Source: a gamma proteobacterium symbiont of Stewartia floridana (lineage in GTDB: Bacteria > Pseudomonadota > Gammaproteobacteria > Chromatiales > Chromatiaceae). Taken from it: 64,000 nt of DNA. Position 1 is the first letter of the stretch; each line of letters opens with the position of its first letter. The notes beneath the pieces are model-generated. The model saw only the letters and a list, made by a program, of their open reading frames with translations. It was not told where the DNA came from and searched no databases. Made by a program: the position numbers and the translations under genes. Below are positions 27,582 to 36,133 of this stretch, in pieces. The stretch is taken from contig NAUB01000021.1 in the NCBI GenBank assembly GCA_003676145.1, forward strand, positions 1 through 64,000, in the 5' to 3' direction.

Positions 27582-28316
27582 ATGAAGCTTGAATATCAGC
27601 ATTGGTACAAACTGGTCGCAGCGGGCCTGGTGCTGGGTATCTTCACGGTAATCGGGGTTGCCATGGTGACTCTGGTGCATGAAAAGACGGCCCAGCAGAT
27701 CGCCGACAATCGGCTTCAGGAGACCTATCGGGCTTTTGATCGGGTGCTACGCGGAGAGCCATACGACAACCGACCATTGGACCATCCAACCCAGCTGGCT
27801 GCGGTGGAGTGGCTCAATGGTGGAGAACCGATCACCATCTACACGGCGAAAAGAGCGGGACAACCCGTAGCAACGCTTTTGAGTATCGATGCACAGAAGG
27901 GCTACAACGGCAGTATCACTCTGTTGTTGGGGATACTTGCCAACGGAACCCTGTCTGGTGTGGAAGTGGTCAGCCATCGCGAGACGCCCGGATTGGGTGA
28001 CAAAATTGAATCACGACGTTCGGACTGGCTGAGGCAGTTTGATGGCCGTTCGCTGAGTTCACCCGCTGAGGATCGGTGGGGGGTGAAACGGGATGGTGGT
28101 CAATTCGATCAGATCACCGGCGCCACTGTGACCTCCCGCAGTGTGGTTATGTCACTGAAACAAGCGTTGAGTTACCTGCAGCAGTTGCGTCCCGAGTTAT
28201 TTGAGAGAGTCGAGCCTTCCCCAATACTGAATAGCGCCAAGCCAGCGCTTATGCGTCCTGGTTGGATCGGCCTCAACCAGGGTTTGGCTAATATTAGAGA
28301 GGATCTGCTGATATGA
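27582..28316 (+). CDS. RnfG/RsxG-like FMN-binding membrane protein
   Basis: A 244-residue protein with one N-terminal membrane span (about 10-33) and a periplasmic FMN-binding domain. The flavinylation motif TGATVTS is at 179-185, and the GLGDKIE and FDQITGATVTS signatures match RnfG/RsxG, which carries covalent FMN in the Rnf ion-pumping complex. No other rnf gene is in the window, so this copy is an orphan. It overlaps the next gene by four bases (ATGA), so it is co-translated with a secreted glutathione peroxidase. About 30 residues at the C-terminus extend past the usual end. Confidence 0.85.
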   Translation: MKLEYQHWYKLVAAGLVLGIFTVIGVAMVTLVHEKTAQQIADNRLQETYRAFDRVLRGEPYDNRPLDHPTQLAAVEWLNGGEPITIYTAKRAGQPVATLLSIDAQKGYNGSITLLLGILANGTLSGVEVVSHRETPGLGDKIESRRSDWLRQFDGRSLSSPAEDRWGVKRDGGQFDQITGATVTSRSVVMSLKQALSYLQQLRPELFERVEPSPILNSAKPALMRPGWIGLNQGLANIREDLLI

Positions 28317-28852
28317 TTAAGGTACTTTTTCTCGGTTTGATGGTACTTGCTGGGCAGGTTTCAGCGCAGAGCAACTGTCCGGAGACATTGAATTTCAATA
28401 AACGCCAGCTCGCTGGTGAAAATCAGATCAATCTCTGTGAGGCCTATCTCGGTCAGGTTGTACTGATCGTTAACAGTGCGAGCAAATGCGGTTTTACGCC
28501 CCAATATGAGGGATTGGAAAAGCTCTATCGGGATTATCAGGAGCAGGGACTGGTTGTGTTGGGTTTTCCAAGCAACGATTTTGGTGCGCAGGAGCCCGGC
28601 AGCGAGAAACAGATTCAATCCTTTTGCCGCAATACCTACAGTATTGAATTCCCCATGTTCGAGAAGACCAGGGTACGTAAGGGTAATGCGGATCCCTTCT
28701 ATGAAGTGCTGGCCCGCAAGGCTGGAGAGTACCCTGCATGGAATTTCCATAAGTATCTGCTCAATCGTGAGGGAGAGCTGGTCGGTAGCTTTCCAAGCCG
28801 GACAAAACCGCAAAGCCAGGAGCTGGTGAATGCGATAAAAGATCTCCTGTGA
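28313..28852 (+). CDS. Secreted glutathione peroxidase family protein
   Basis: A 179-residue thiol peroxidase of the GPx/BtuE family reducing H2O2 or lipid peroxides. A signal peptide (1-18, ending VSAQS) sends it to the periplasm, which is unusual for bacterial GPx. The catalytic set is Cys59 in NSASKCGFTPQY (Cys rather than selenocysteine), Gln92, and Trp142-Asn143 in PAWNFHKYL. The FPSNDFG motif has Ser where FPCNQFG is common. It is translationally coupled to the upstream RnfG-like gene, which suggests electrons for it, or a shared stress role. Confidence 0.9.
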   Translation: MIKVLFLGLMVLAGQVSAQSNCPETLNFNKRQLAGENQINLCEAYLGQVVLIVNSASKCGFTPQYEGLEKLYRDYQEQGLVVLGFPSNDFGAQEPGSEKQIQSFCRNTYSIEFPMFEKTRVRKGNADPFYEVLARKAGEYPAWNFHKYLLNREGELVGSFPSRTKPQSQELVNAIKDLL

Positions 28853-29296
28853 GGTTTGACCGGCGGATTATTACTGTAGTTGTCTAGTCCGCTGGATCGT
28901 CCGCAATCGATCTGCAAATATCAGCATCGACCAAACTCTAATTTTTCTCAGATGACTACACACTTTTACCAGATCGTAGTGGCTTGAAAGGGTATTCGGC
29001 CACTTTGGCTGGAGTTTTGATTTGGTTTAGTGCCAATCCCATCGAATTCTCCTATTGTTTCGGCGGCTGCTCGTATGCCGCTTTAATAGATGTCACCTGC
29101 CTGGATTTTGTCCATAATGGACAGAGCACATAATCATTCGCGCAATCAGTCGATGCAAACCATTAGATAATCTCAGGTTAAAATCAGGGTTTCGGGTATT
29201 GAATGGAGTGGGGTATTCCTGACAATGTCCGTTGAGGCGGCTTGGGCAGTGATCCCAGAATGCTGATTGCTAGAGATACATTTGAAGTACAAAACG
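28853..29296. other. Intergenic region upstream of nhaA
   Basis: About 440 bases with no credible gene and no clear hairpin or operator. I see no assignable signal. Confidence 0.4.
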
Positions 29297-30520
29297 ATGA
29301 AAAATAAGTATATATATGCCGATGATTTTTCCAGGTGGATTCAGGATTTTATGCGTCAGGATTCTGCCAGTGGCATTATTCTGATTTTTGCTGCGCTATT
29401 TGCACTACTGATGGTGAACTCGCCGCTGAGTTGGGTCTATGACGGACTTCTCAGTACACCGGTAGAGATACGCATTGGTGGGCTGCATCTGGCCAAGCCG
29501 TTACTGTTGTGGATCAATGATGGCTTGATGGCTGTGTTTTTTATGCTGATCGGCCTGGAGGTGAAACGGGAATTCCTTGAAGGTGAGTTGTCCAGGGCCG
29601 ATCAGATTGTCCTCCCCGGGTTAGGCGCAGTCGGTGGTATGTTGGTACCGGCGGCCATCTACTACGCGCTGAATGTTGATGATCCGCTGGCGCTGAATGG
29701 CTGGGCTATTCCAGCCGCGACCGATATCGCCTTTGCACTCGGTATTCTCAGCCTGGCGGGTAGCCGGGTGCCGGTCTCTTTGCGGGTCTTTCTGATGGCG
29801 TTGGCTATTTTTGATGATCTGGGGGCGATCATCATCATCGCAATCTTCTATACGGCGGATCTCTCTTTCTACAGTCTGGTATTGGCGTTCAGCATGATCG
29901 CATTACTGATAATCCTCAATCTCATGCATGTAACGCGCCTGTCTGCCTACGTGATTGTGGGGATCATCCTCTGGATCGCTGTGTTGAAGTCCGGGGTGCA
30001 CGCGACCCTGGCTGGTGTGGTACTGGGATTAGTGATTCCGATCAGTGATCCGAAGCATGAAACCCGCTCACCTTTGCGGGAAGTAGAGCATGGTTTGCAT
30101 CAATGGGTCGCCTTTCTGATCCTGCCGATTTTTGCCTTTGCCAATGCAGGTGTTTCACTCTCCGGTCTGAGTTTTGGCGATCTGATGGATCCAGTCCCCC
30201 TGGGTATCGCCGCAGGGCTGTTTATTGGTAAACCGCTCGGTATCATGCTGTTTTGTGGTGGCGCAATTCTGTTGGGTTTTGCAAAGTTGCCGACCAGATC
30301 CAATTGGTTTGGTTTGTTCGCAACTTCGGTTCTGTGCGGTATCGGTTTTACCATGAGTCTGTTTATTGCTTCCCTGGCGTTTGAACAGACAGGTGAGGAT
30401 GCCCTGATTGTTGGCGATAGGTTGGGCATCCTGTTGGGATCGGGGCTGTCCGCGGTGGTTGGCCTATTGCTGCTCAAATGGTTCAATCCATCTACTGATG
30501 AGAATGATAGGCATGGGTAA
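29297..30520 (+). CDS. nhaA: Na+/H+ antiporter NhaA
   Basis: Inner-membrane electrogenic antiporter expelling Na+ against protons. The 407-residue protein has about twelve spans. It shows the ion-binding Asp pair in IFDDLGAIIIIA, the ATDIAFALGIL segment of the unwound helix region, and the EVKREFLEGELS loop. I use the ATG at 29297; a TTG at 29267 would add ten residues. It is a single gene, suggesting a saline habitat. No nhaR regulator is next to it. The family is secure; the start is less so because no strong ribosome site is visible. Confidence 0.95.
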   Translation: MKNKYIYADDFSRWIQDFMRQDSASGIILIFAALFALLMVNSPLSWVYDGLLSTPVEIRIGGLHLAKPLLLWINDGLMAVFFMLIGLEVKREFLEGELSRADQIVLPGLGAVGGMLVPAAIYYALNVDDPLALNGWAIPAATDIAFALGILSLAGSRVPVSLRVFLMALAIFDDLGAIIIIAIFYTADLSFYSLVLAFSMIALLIILNLMHVTRLSAYVIVGIILWIAVLKSGVHATLAGVVLGLVIPISDPKHETRSPLREVEHGLHQWVAFLILPIFAFANAGVSLSGLSFGDLMDPVPLGIAAGLFIGKPLGIMLFCGGAILLGFAKLPTRSNWFGLFATSVLCGIGFTMSLFIASLAFEQTGEDALIVGDRLGILLGSGLSAVVGLLLLKWFNPSTDENDRHG

Positions 30521-30596
30521 TTCCCCAGCTGTGGCGGGTGTCTAGTCTAGTTTTATCATGAACCTGGTCTGAACTGTATTCGGGCTGTTCTATATA

Positions 30597-30684
30597 ACCA
30601 CGAAGGGCACGAAGGACACGAAGGATGAAGGTTTTAAGGCAAATAGTTGTATGGTCCCTTCGTGCACTTCGTGTTCTTCGTGGT
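30597..30684. repeat. Inverted repeat of ACCACGAAG-type units
   Basis: Left arm 30597-30624 and right arm 30657-30684 are 28-base reverse complements with four mismatches, each made of CACGAAG units. Such elements are common intergenic repeats in proteobacteria. It occupies the 300-base gap between nhaA and the convergent kinase gene, which otherwise holds nothing I can assign. Confidence 0.75.
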
Positions 30685-30820
30685 AAAACTACAAAGATTA
30701 TTATTACGCATAGTAGTTTTAACTATATGAAGTCACAATCAAAGAATACATTTCAGAGTTAATTTGTAGGAATAATAATTTCGGATTCGTCATATCTGCT
30801 CATAATGACCCCAAGGCTCT

Positions 30821-32149
30821 CTAGATCGACAGTTCAAGTGCCAATGCTCTTACATTAAGCTTGGCCTTGAGTCTTACACAGGCAAGGTAGAGGCCTGCAA
30901 GCTTACGATGCAGTAACAGCACATCATGGGGTGGCAGATGCCAATATTTCTGATTCAAGCGCAGTTCGATGGCCTGTTCGCTCATCCGGGTCATCAGATC
31001 TGAATTGGCAAAATCATACTCACCGGACGTTCTTATCGGTTCTGTAACGCAATTCAGTAATCCAATCACCGCAGTCTTATATTGATCTGGCGCCTGTTCA
31101 TCCAGATAGCCCACATCCATGGCGGCCAGCTGCATCTGTTCGGTATTCCCTTCCAGTGCTGCCTGCAACAGGTGATTGAATGTCTGGGTGCGATGTTCCT
31201 CATAAAATTGAATTGCACCGAAGTCGAGCAATCCAAGTCGGTCACTTTGACTGTCATAGCGGTAGTTGGCGAAATTCGGGTCGGTTTGGACTGCACCCCA
31301 GCAGAATGTCTCATGCAGTGCCAGCTTCACCAATCGCTGGGCAACACTTCTGCGTACCGCTTCAGGCTCAGAAGCCAACTCATCCAATGGTTTTCCCGGT
31401 ATATACTCCATTACCAGTACTTCGTGAGTGGAACGATCCAGATCGGTTGAGGGTATTCGAAAACCTTTCAGGGATTTGATCCTCTTCTCATACTCGATTG
31501 TATTGGTAGCCTCGTTTAAGTAGTCAGCTTCCTTCTGCAGTTGAGTTTTTGTTTCCGCAAGCAGGCTGCTCAGGTCCAGTTCCTTGGGAATCAATCGAAA
31601 CAATCTCAGCAATGTGGCGACATTGTCAACGTCGCTGTCAATGCTGTTTCGAATGCCCGGGTATTGTATCTTGATCGCCAGGTGTTCACCCTGCTTGGTA
31701 ACGGCTTCATGGACCTGGCCGATGGAGGCTGCTGCCATGGGTGTGAAGTGAAAGCGCTTGAATTGCCGCTCCCATAATTTACCCCAATTGCTGTCCAACA
31801 CCATCGCCACCTGCCCAAGAGGCATATGGTGAGCATCCTCGCGCAGACGTTCAAGTATCTTACTGAACTCCGCAGGTAGCAGATCGCCCGATTCCATGGA
31901 GATCATCTGTCCCAGTTTCATGGCTGCACCCCGCATCTCGGCGAGATGATCTGCAAGTCGGTTGGCATTTTCCGGGGTTAGAAGAAGGCTAGGCGCACTC
32001 TTTTCCCCTCCGGATAGTATTCGTTTGAACCCTTCCGTCAGTGCGCCGCCGGCAACATTACCCGCAAGTTGACCCAACTTCAGTAGACGGCCGGTTCGGC
32101 TTTCAGGCACATGACTCTGGATGGTTTTGTTGTTTGATTCTTGTCCCAT
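30821..32149 (-). CDS. ABC1/UbiB-family atypical kinase-like protein
   Basis: A 442-residue member of the ABC1/ADCK/UbiB family, cytosolic with no membrane anchor. The KxGQ motif (MKLGQMISM), the AAASIGQVH motif (alanine-rich loop in place of a P-loop), and the FCWGAVQTDPNFANY plus LLDFGA segments match the QTD-signature and DFG of this family. Members such as UbiB assist ubiquinone synthesis, but this is a paralogue away from ubi genes, so its substrate is unknown. It is 19 bases downstream of the atypical SDR gene on the same strand, so the two probably form an operon. Confidence 0.9.
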   Translation of the reverse strand: MGQESNNKTIQSHVPESRTGRLLKLGQLAGNVAGGALTEGFKRILSGGEKSAPSLLLTPENANRLADHLAEMRGAAMKLGQMISMESGDLLPAEFSKILERLREDAHHMPLGQVAMVLDSNWGKLWERQFKRFHFTPMAAASIGQVHEAVTKQGEHLAIKIQYPGIRNSIDSDVDNVATLLRLFRLIPKELDLSSLLAETKTQLQKEADYLNEATNTIEYEKRIKSLKGFRIPSTDLDRSTHEVLVMEYIPGKPLDELASEPEAVRRSVAQRLVKLALHETFCWGAVQTDPNFANYRYDSQSDRLGLLDFGAIQFYEEHRTQTFNHLLQAALEGNTEQMQLAAMDVGYLDEQAPDQYKTAVIGLLNCVTEPIRTSGEYDFANSDLMTRMSEQAIELRLNQKYWHLPPHDVLLLHRKLAGLYLACVRLKAKLNVRALALELSI

Positions 32150-32167
32150 GATGGCTATTAACAGGCT

Positions 32168-33130
32168 CTAGTAGGCAGATGCTGTTTTATCCTCTCCAGT
32201 GGTAGGTTTATTGAGGAGGTATTGGAGATGGTCTGGACTGAACGATTTGGGCTCGATACCACAAAGATTGAAAATCTCATCACCACGACAGGTGTTGCCT
32301 TTGGTCAGCATGCGTATCTGGTCCCGGCTGATCGGAAACCAGCTATAGCGATCGAGCAACATTGCCGCCATGCTTGGACCAATCGCAGGTACTGGCAGCA
32401 TAATCTTCGATTTGCCGTTGACTTGAGCAATCCGTTTTAGAATCTCCTTCCAGCTCAAATCCTCGGGACCTCCCAGGGTATAGGTTTTGCCAATTGTTTC
32501 CGGTCGATGCAGGGCCTGAACAAAAGCCTTGGCCACATCCTCTACATGCACGGGTGAGAGTTGAAACTCTCCGGCATGTTGCGGATTGATGCCTTCGAAA
32601 AACAGTGGTGCCGGAAAGGGTGGGTCGATGATGTCCCGTTTCAGCATCGAGGCAAATTCAGTTCGGCCATGGGGATTACCGAAAATCACAGATGGTCTGA
32701 ATATGGTCCAGTCAAGATCAGTATGCTTGATGTGATCTTCTGCCGCAGCTTTGCTCAGCTGATAGGGGGTCAGTTTAAGATCCACCCCATTGGCACTCAT
32801 CAGTATGAAGCGTTTGACGCCCATCTCCTTGGCCAATGCGGCGGTTGTTACGACCCCCTTATATTGCAGGTTTTCAAAAGTAATTCCCTGAGCCGGGTAT
32901 GCCCTGAGAATTCCAATGTTGTAGATTACCGCATCCATACCCTCGAGCATGGCTTTTAGACTGTTTGTATCGTCCAGGCTTCCGGCATACCAGGTGATCT
33001 TGTCACTGTTCCCATGACGGTTTTCCGAGGCGTTCCTGATGAGAAGACTGGGGTTGTCTGCCTGATTTATGAGTTCTGTCACCAGATAGTTGCCGACAAA
33101 TCCAGTGCCACCCAAAATAGCGATTTTCAT
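32168..33130 (-). CDS. Atypical SDR, NDUFA9-like NAD(P)-binding protein
   Basis: A 320-residue protein with a Rossmann motif GGTGFVGNYL (8-17), a YQLSKAAAEDH segment supplying Tyr and Lys, and the C-terminal layout of the complex I NDUFA9 / NmrA-like atypical short-chain dehydrogenases. It probably binds NADP(H) and may act on lipid or quinone intermediates; this is inference from family members. It is followed by the ABC1 kinase-like gene and divergent from prxQ. GAGAGGATA precedes the ATG. Confidence 0.88.
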   Translation of the reverse strand: MKIAILGGTGFVGNYLVTELINQADNPSLLIRNASENRHGNSDKITWYAGSLDDTNSLKAMLEGMDAVIYNIGILRAYPAQGITFENLQYKGVVTTAALAKEMGVKRFILMSANGVDLKLTPYQLSKAAAEDHIKHTDLDWTIFRPSVIFGNPHGRTEFASMLKRDIIDPPFPAPLFFEGINPQHAGEFQLSPVHVEDVAKAFVQALHRPETIGKTYTLGGPEDLSWKEILKRIAQVNGKSKIMLPVPAIGPSMAAMLLDRYSWFPISRDQIRMLTKGNTCRGDEIFNLCGIEPKSFSPDHLQYLLNKPTTGEDKTASAY

Positions 33131-33320
33131 TATCCTCTCCGGAAGTGAATATAAGACTTATTTATAGGACCGCTGATTGGTCTGAAATGTCCCGATTTTT
33201 TCGCAAAAACGGCGCAAGAGAGCATGGTGAAAATGTGGTAACTATCAGCTTGGTGATTGATCCGGCAGGTGGAAAAAATGGTACACTCCAATAGACTTTA
33301 TTCTCAGAGTAAACGGAAAA

Positions 33321-33788
33321 ATGAGTGTGGTTGAAATTGGCAAGCCTGCGCCCCGGTTTGAACTCTACGATCAATCGGAGAATTTGTATCGGTTGAGTGA
33401 TTGTCTGGGCAGATGGGTGGTTCTGTTTTTCTATCCCAAGGATAATACACCCGGGTGTACCGCCGAAGTATGCGATTTCAATTACGAATATGACGGCCTA
33501 CAGACTCTTCAGGTAGAACTTCTCGGTATCAGCACGGACAGCCGTCAAAGTCATCAAAAGTTTGCCGAAAAACATCAATTGAAATTTCCAATTTTGTCCG
33601 ATCGGGAGGGCAGGGTTGCATTGGCCTATGGGTCACTCTTCAGGCTGGGGCCATTCAAAGTTGCAAAAAGAGACAGTTTCATCATCAATCCGCAGGGAGA
33701 TATTGCAGCAATCTACCGAAGCGTGAAAGCCAAAGGTCACGGCCGGTTTATGTATGAAGAGCTTCAAAAAATAATGGCAGGCGGATAA
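33321..33788 (+). CDS. bcp: Thioredoxin-dependent peroxiredoxin (Bcp/PrxQ)
   Basis: Cytosolic thiol peroxidase reducing hydroperoxides with thioredoxin electrons. The 155-residue protein has the motif FYPKDNTPGCTAEVC with peroxidatic Cys46 and resolving Cys51, five residues apart as in alpha-type PrxQ. The gene is convergent with the CinA-like gene, with only four bases between the stops, and divergent from the atypical SDR gene. It is the third peroxide-removing enzyme in this window, with the di-haem peroxidase and the secreted GPx. Confidence 0.95.
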   Translation: MSVVEIGKPAPRFELYDQSENLYRLSDCLGRWVVLFFYPKDNTPGCTAEVCDFNYEYDGLQTLQVELLGISTDSRQSHQKFAEKHQLKFPILSDREGRVALAYGSLFRLGPFKVAKRDSFIINPQGDIAAIYRSVKAKGHGRFMYEELQKIMAGG

Positions 33789-33792
33789 TCTG

Positions 33793-34530
33793 TCAGATCG
33801 ATAATTGAAATGCGATTTTCTGCTTGGTGAGCTGCTGTTTTAGTTGTTCAAAAGCACCATCGATATCCCCATCTCCGCGCAAGCCGAGCTCTATGCTGCC
33901 TTGGCTGCCAAAGCGGGGTAGGCTGTACATTTTGAGACCCTGATATTGATGGTTGATATCCTCCATCAGTGAGACTAAAGCGCTTTCCGGAGTATTCAGT
34001 ACCAGCAGTGATCTCTGCGTAAAACGATTCTCCTGTTGCGGGTATTTCTGCTTTAAAACCCACTCAGCCATGGGCCATGCCATCTCGGGAAAACCCGGGA
34101 GAAAGTGGTGATGATTGATTGAGAACCCGGGTATCTGATTGTGCGGATTGGGGATTAATTCACATCCCTTAGGCAGATCGGCCATCTTGATACGGGTCGG
34201 GTAGGCTGCTTCGCCAAACTGAGATTCGATCATCAGTTTCGCTTCCGAGTGTCGCTGAAGCGGGGTCTCAAATGCCTCAGCAGCGCAGCTGCGGGTTAAG
34301 TCATCGGGGGTGGCGCCGATGCCACCACAGACGAAGACGGGTAACTGATCCGCTATTGAAAATCGAAGATGTTTGACCAGGCTCTCCTGCTGATCAGGAA
34401 TCAACCAACATCTGTGGAGCAACCTGCCATGTTCTTTTAGTAATGAGCGAAAATGGGTTTGGTGACGATCCTCTCGGTCACCGTATAGAATTTCATCGCC
34501 AATCACTATCAGGCCAAAATATGTATTCAC
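33793..34530 (-). CDS. CinA/MoaB-like molybdopterin-binding domain protein
   Basis: A 245-residue protein of the MoCF-binding (MogA/CinA N-terminal) fold. The pattern is IVIGDEILYGDREDRH, then VCGGIGATPDDLTRSCAAEAF, equivalent to GGLGPTxDD of CinA, then NPHNQIPGFSINHHHFLPGFPEMA. The C-terminal CinA deamidase domain is missing, so it is a stand-alone domain of the YfaY type. It may hydrolyse a nucleotide-like damage product; the substrate is not known here. It is convergent with bcp and divergent from a possible 56-residue ORF. Confidence 0.88.
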   Translation of the reverse strand: MNTYFGLIVIGDEILYGDREDRHQTHFRSLLKEHGRLLHRCWLIPDQQESLVKHLRFSIADQLPVFVCGGIGATPDDLTRSCAAEAFETPLQRHSEAKLMIESQFGEAAYPTRIKMADLPKGCELIPNPHNQIPGFSINHHHFLPGFPEMAWPMAEWVLKQKYPQQENRFTQRSLLVLNTPESALVSLMEDINHQYQGLKMYSLPRFGSQGSIELGLRGDGDIDGAFEQLKQQLTKQKIAFQLSI

Positions 34531-34556
34531 GCAATACCTGCCAGTTGAGGAGTATG

Positions 34557-34727
34557 ATGTTCGATTGGTGGATAGAGTTGGGAGAGCCTGATGGTTTTGT
34601 TCAAGTGAAAATAGAGTGTCTCAGGATTTGGTCTCAGCCTGGTGTCCTCTATTCCCAAGAAGAGACATACTTGTATATCAATCCGTGGTCACAGAACGTT
34701 GGAAGGATGAATCAGAGAGTTCAATAG
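34557..34727 (+). CDS. Possible 56-residue Trp-rich small protein
   Basis: GAGGAG lies at 34547-34552, with two adjacent ATGs at 34554 and 34557; the second is better spaced. The peptide begins MFDWWIELGEPDG and contains three Trp in its first half and more near YLYINPWSQN. It fits exactly between the divergent CinA-like gene and the convergent LOV gene. No family is recognised; it could be chance. Confidence 0.35.
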   Translation: MFDWWIELGEPDGFVQVKIECLRIWSQPGVLYSQEETYLYINPWSQNVGRMNQRVQ

Positions 34728-34735
34728 TTTTTGAT

Positions 34736-35191
34736 TCAATGCTGTTCTGAGAGTTGATTCTGCAACCTCTCAATCTCTTGTTGGGCTTGCTCAAGCTTAA
34801 GCTCTATTTCGACCTCCCGGGTAACATCCTTTTGTACACCAATATAGTAAGTCAGGCCATCTTCTTCATTGATGATCGGGGTGATGCTCAACTCATTCCA
34901 AAAAAGCGAACCATCTTTATGGTAATTCCGTAACCTTGTTCGTGAAGGCTGATTGGTCTCTATGGCCTCACGAATCGACTGGCGGGCCTGTTGGTCTCGA
35001 TCGTCGCCCTGAAGGAAGCGGCAATCCTGGTAGAGAATCTCCTCTTCTTCATATCCGGTGAGTCTTTCAAATGCCTCGTTGACATAGAGAAGAATGGTGT
35101 CATCACCCTCACGCTCCGCGATCACCAAGCCATCATTCGCAGTATCTATAGCTTGCTTGAGCAGTTGCAAACTGATTGGTAAATGCTTCAT
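34736..35191 (-). CDS. Short LOV blue-light photoreceptor
   Basis: A 151-residue protein consisting of one LOV (PAS) domain plus a C-terminal coiled-coil helix (about 125-150). The photoactive Cys57 sits in YQDCRFLQG, a sequence identical in form to Pseudomonas SB1/SB2-LOV. The flavin-contact residues Arg58, Gln61, Asn89 (RNYHKDG), Asn99 (FWNELSI) and Gln120 (IGVQKDVT) are all present, so FMN binding and adduct formation are expected. In Pseudomonas putida such short LOV proteins act on a class II LitR regulator in light; a matching regulator lies at 46309-47235. A perfect inverted repeat stands 43 bases upstream. Confidence 0.93.
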   Translation of the reverse strand: MKHLPISLQLLKQAIDTANDGLVIAEREGDDTILLYVNEAFERLTGYEEEEILYQDCRFLQGDDRDQQARQSIREAIETNQPSRTRLRNYHKDGSLFWNELSITPIINEEDGLTYYIGVQKDVTREVEIELKLEQAQQEIERLQNQLSEQH

Positions 35192-35557
35192 GTCGTTCTA
35201 TTCCAACAGTCTTGTGCTTTCTGGTTTTCAAGCCTGTATCAGTATGATACAGCGCTCTTTACATCTGATTCTACGACAACCATTGGGTTGATAGAAGGGG
35301 TGTCACAAGATACTGGGGAATAATTTGCCCAAAATCAAGATGTGGTTATTGCTCTTGTGTGGATAATCGGGTTGTTCTCTGTACTATCTGTGCTTCCGGC
35401 AAACCCACAATGCTCATGTAGCAACAGAGGCCAGCTGGGGTGGGTGATTTGGTCTTGCAGAACCTGGGTCAATTTCTCTTTCTGTTACGAGTCATGCCGG
35501 AATCCCGGACCGCCCAGTTTGGATTCCGACATAACCGAATAATTTCGGGTAAATCAA
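35192..35557. other. Upstream region of the LOV gene
   Basis: 366 bases without a convincing gene; a 66-codon ORF at 35342 lacks a ribosome site. It holds the inverted repeat at 35234-35252. The rest shows nothing I can assign. Confidence 0.5.
35234..35252. promoter_or_regulatory. Perfect inverted repeat upstream of the LOV gene
   Basis: CTGTATCA-GTA-TGATACAG has perfect 8-base arms with a 3-base spacer, 43-61 bases before the LOV start codon. This is typical of a dimeric regulator's operator overlapping a promoter. It shares TGTAT/ATACA elements with the sites near 41365-41383. Confidence 0.55.
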
Positions 35558-36130
35558 TCAGGTTTGACCTAACAAGCTAATTTTTAAGGATTTATCAATA
35601 GGGTCCTTACCCAGCCAGATGTTCAGATAGGCCTTGGCGAGTAGAGGATCATTGAGTGTGATGACCTCTGAATCATTAAACTCCAATATCAGTCGATCGT
35701 CATCCTTCAAGGTCAAAGCGTATCGGTCACCCGGTTTTACATCCTGCATCGCATCGTGCAGTTGATCCAGGGCAGGACGCATTCGCTCAAGTTTCTCAGG
35801 CCCTTGCTGTTTGCGGATGAATGATTCTGCCACCTGCTTGATCTTACTTGCCTTAATCGGTATCAGGTAGTGAATCACCAGTCTCTGATCCTCTCGCTTC
35901 TCCTGTTGAGACGTATAGAGAGCGGCCGCATACAGATCGACCAGGATTCCCCAGGTCAATATTCCGGCACCTGAGAGTTCGAGCTGGTGGCTCTCAAAAG
36001 TGTGGTTCTGCGGAAAGTAGATATCCTTGATCTGGATACCTTGATTTGCATTGGCAACACCAGCGATGCTCAATAGGGATATCATTAGAGTGTATAGTGC
36101 GACTGACTTTGCTTTATTACGTTGAATCAT
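35558..36130 (-). CDS. Chalcone isomerase-like secreted protein
   Basis: A 190-residue protein with a signal peptide (1-29, ending VANANQG) and a chalcone-isomerase-like fold (Chalcone_3 type). It shows the GAGILTWGILVDLYAAALYT strand-helix start and a helix with IRKQQGPEKLERMRPALDQL. Bacterial members are periplasmic and are not known to make flavonoids; binding of a fatty acid-like ligand is likely. It is the last gene of the cfa operon, four bases after the DUF3833 lipoprotein gene. Homologues recur in LitR-linked clusters. Confidence 0.88.
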   Translation of the reverse strand: MIQRNKAKSVALYTLMISLLSIAGVANANQGIQIKDIYFPQNHTFESHQLELSGAGILTWGILVDLYAAALYTSQQEKREDQRLVIHYLIPIKASKIKQVAESFIRKQQGPEKLERMRPALDQLHDAMQDVKPGDRYALTLKDDDRLILEFNDSEVITLNDPLLAKAYLNIWLGKDPIDKSLKISLLGQT

Positions 36131-36133
36131 GAT

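Noticed and set aside
35342-35542. 66-codon ORF upstream of the LOV gene
   Set aside because: No ribosome site, odd composition, and it lies in a presumed regulatory region.
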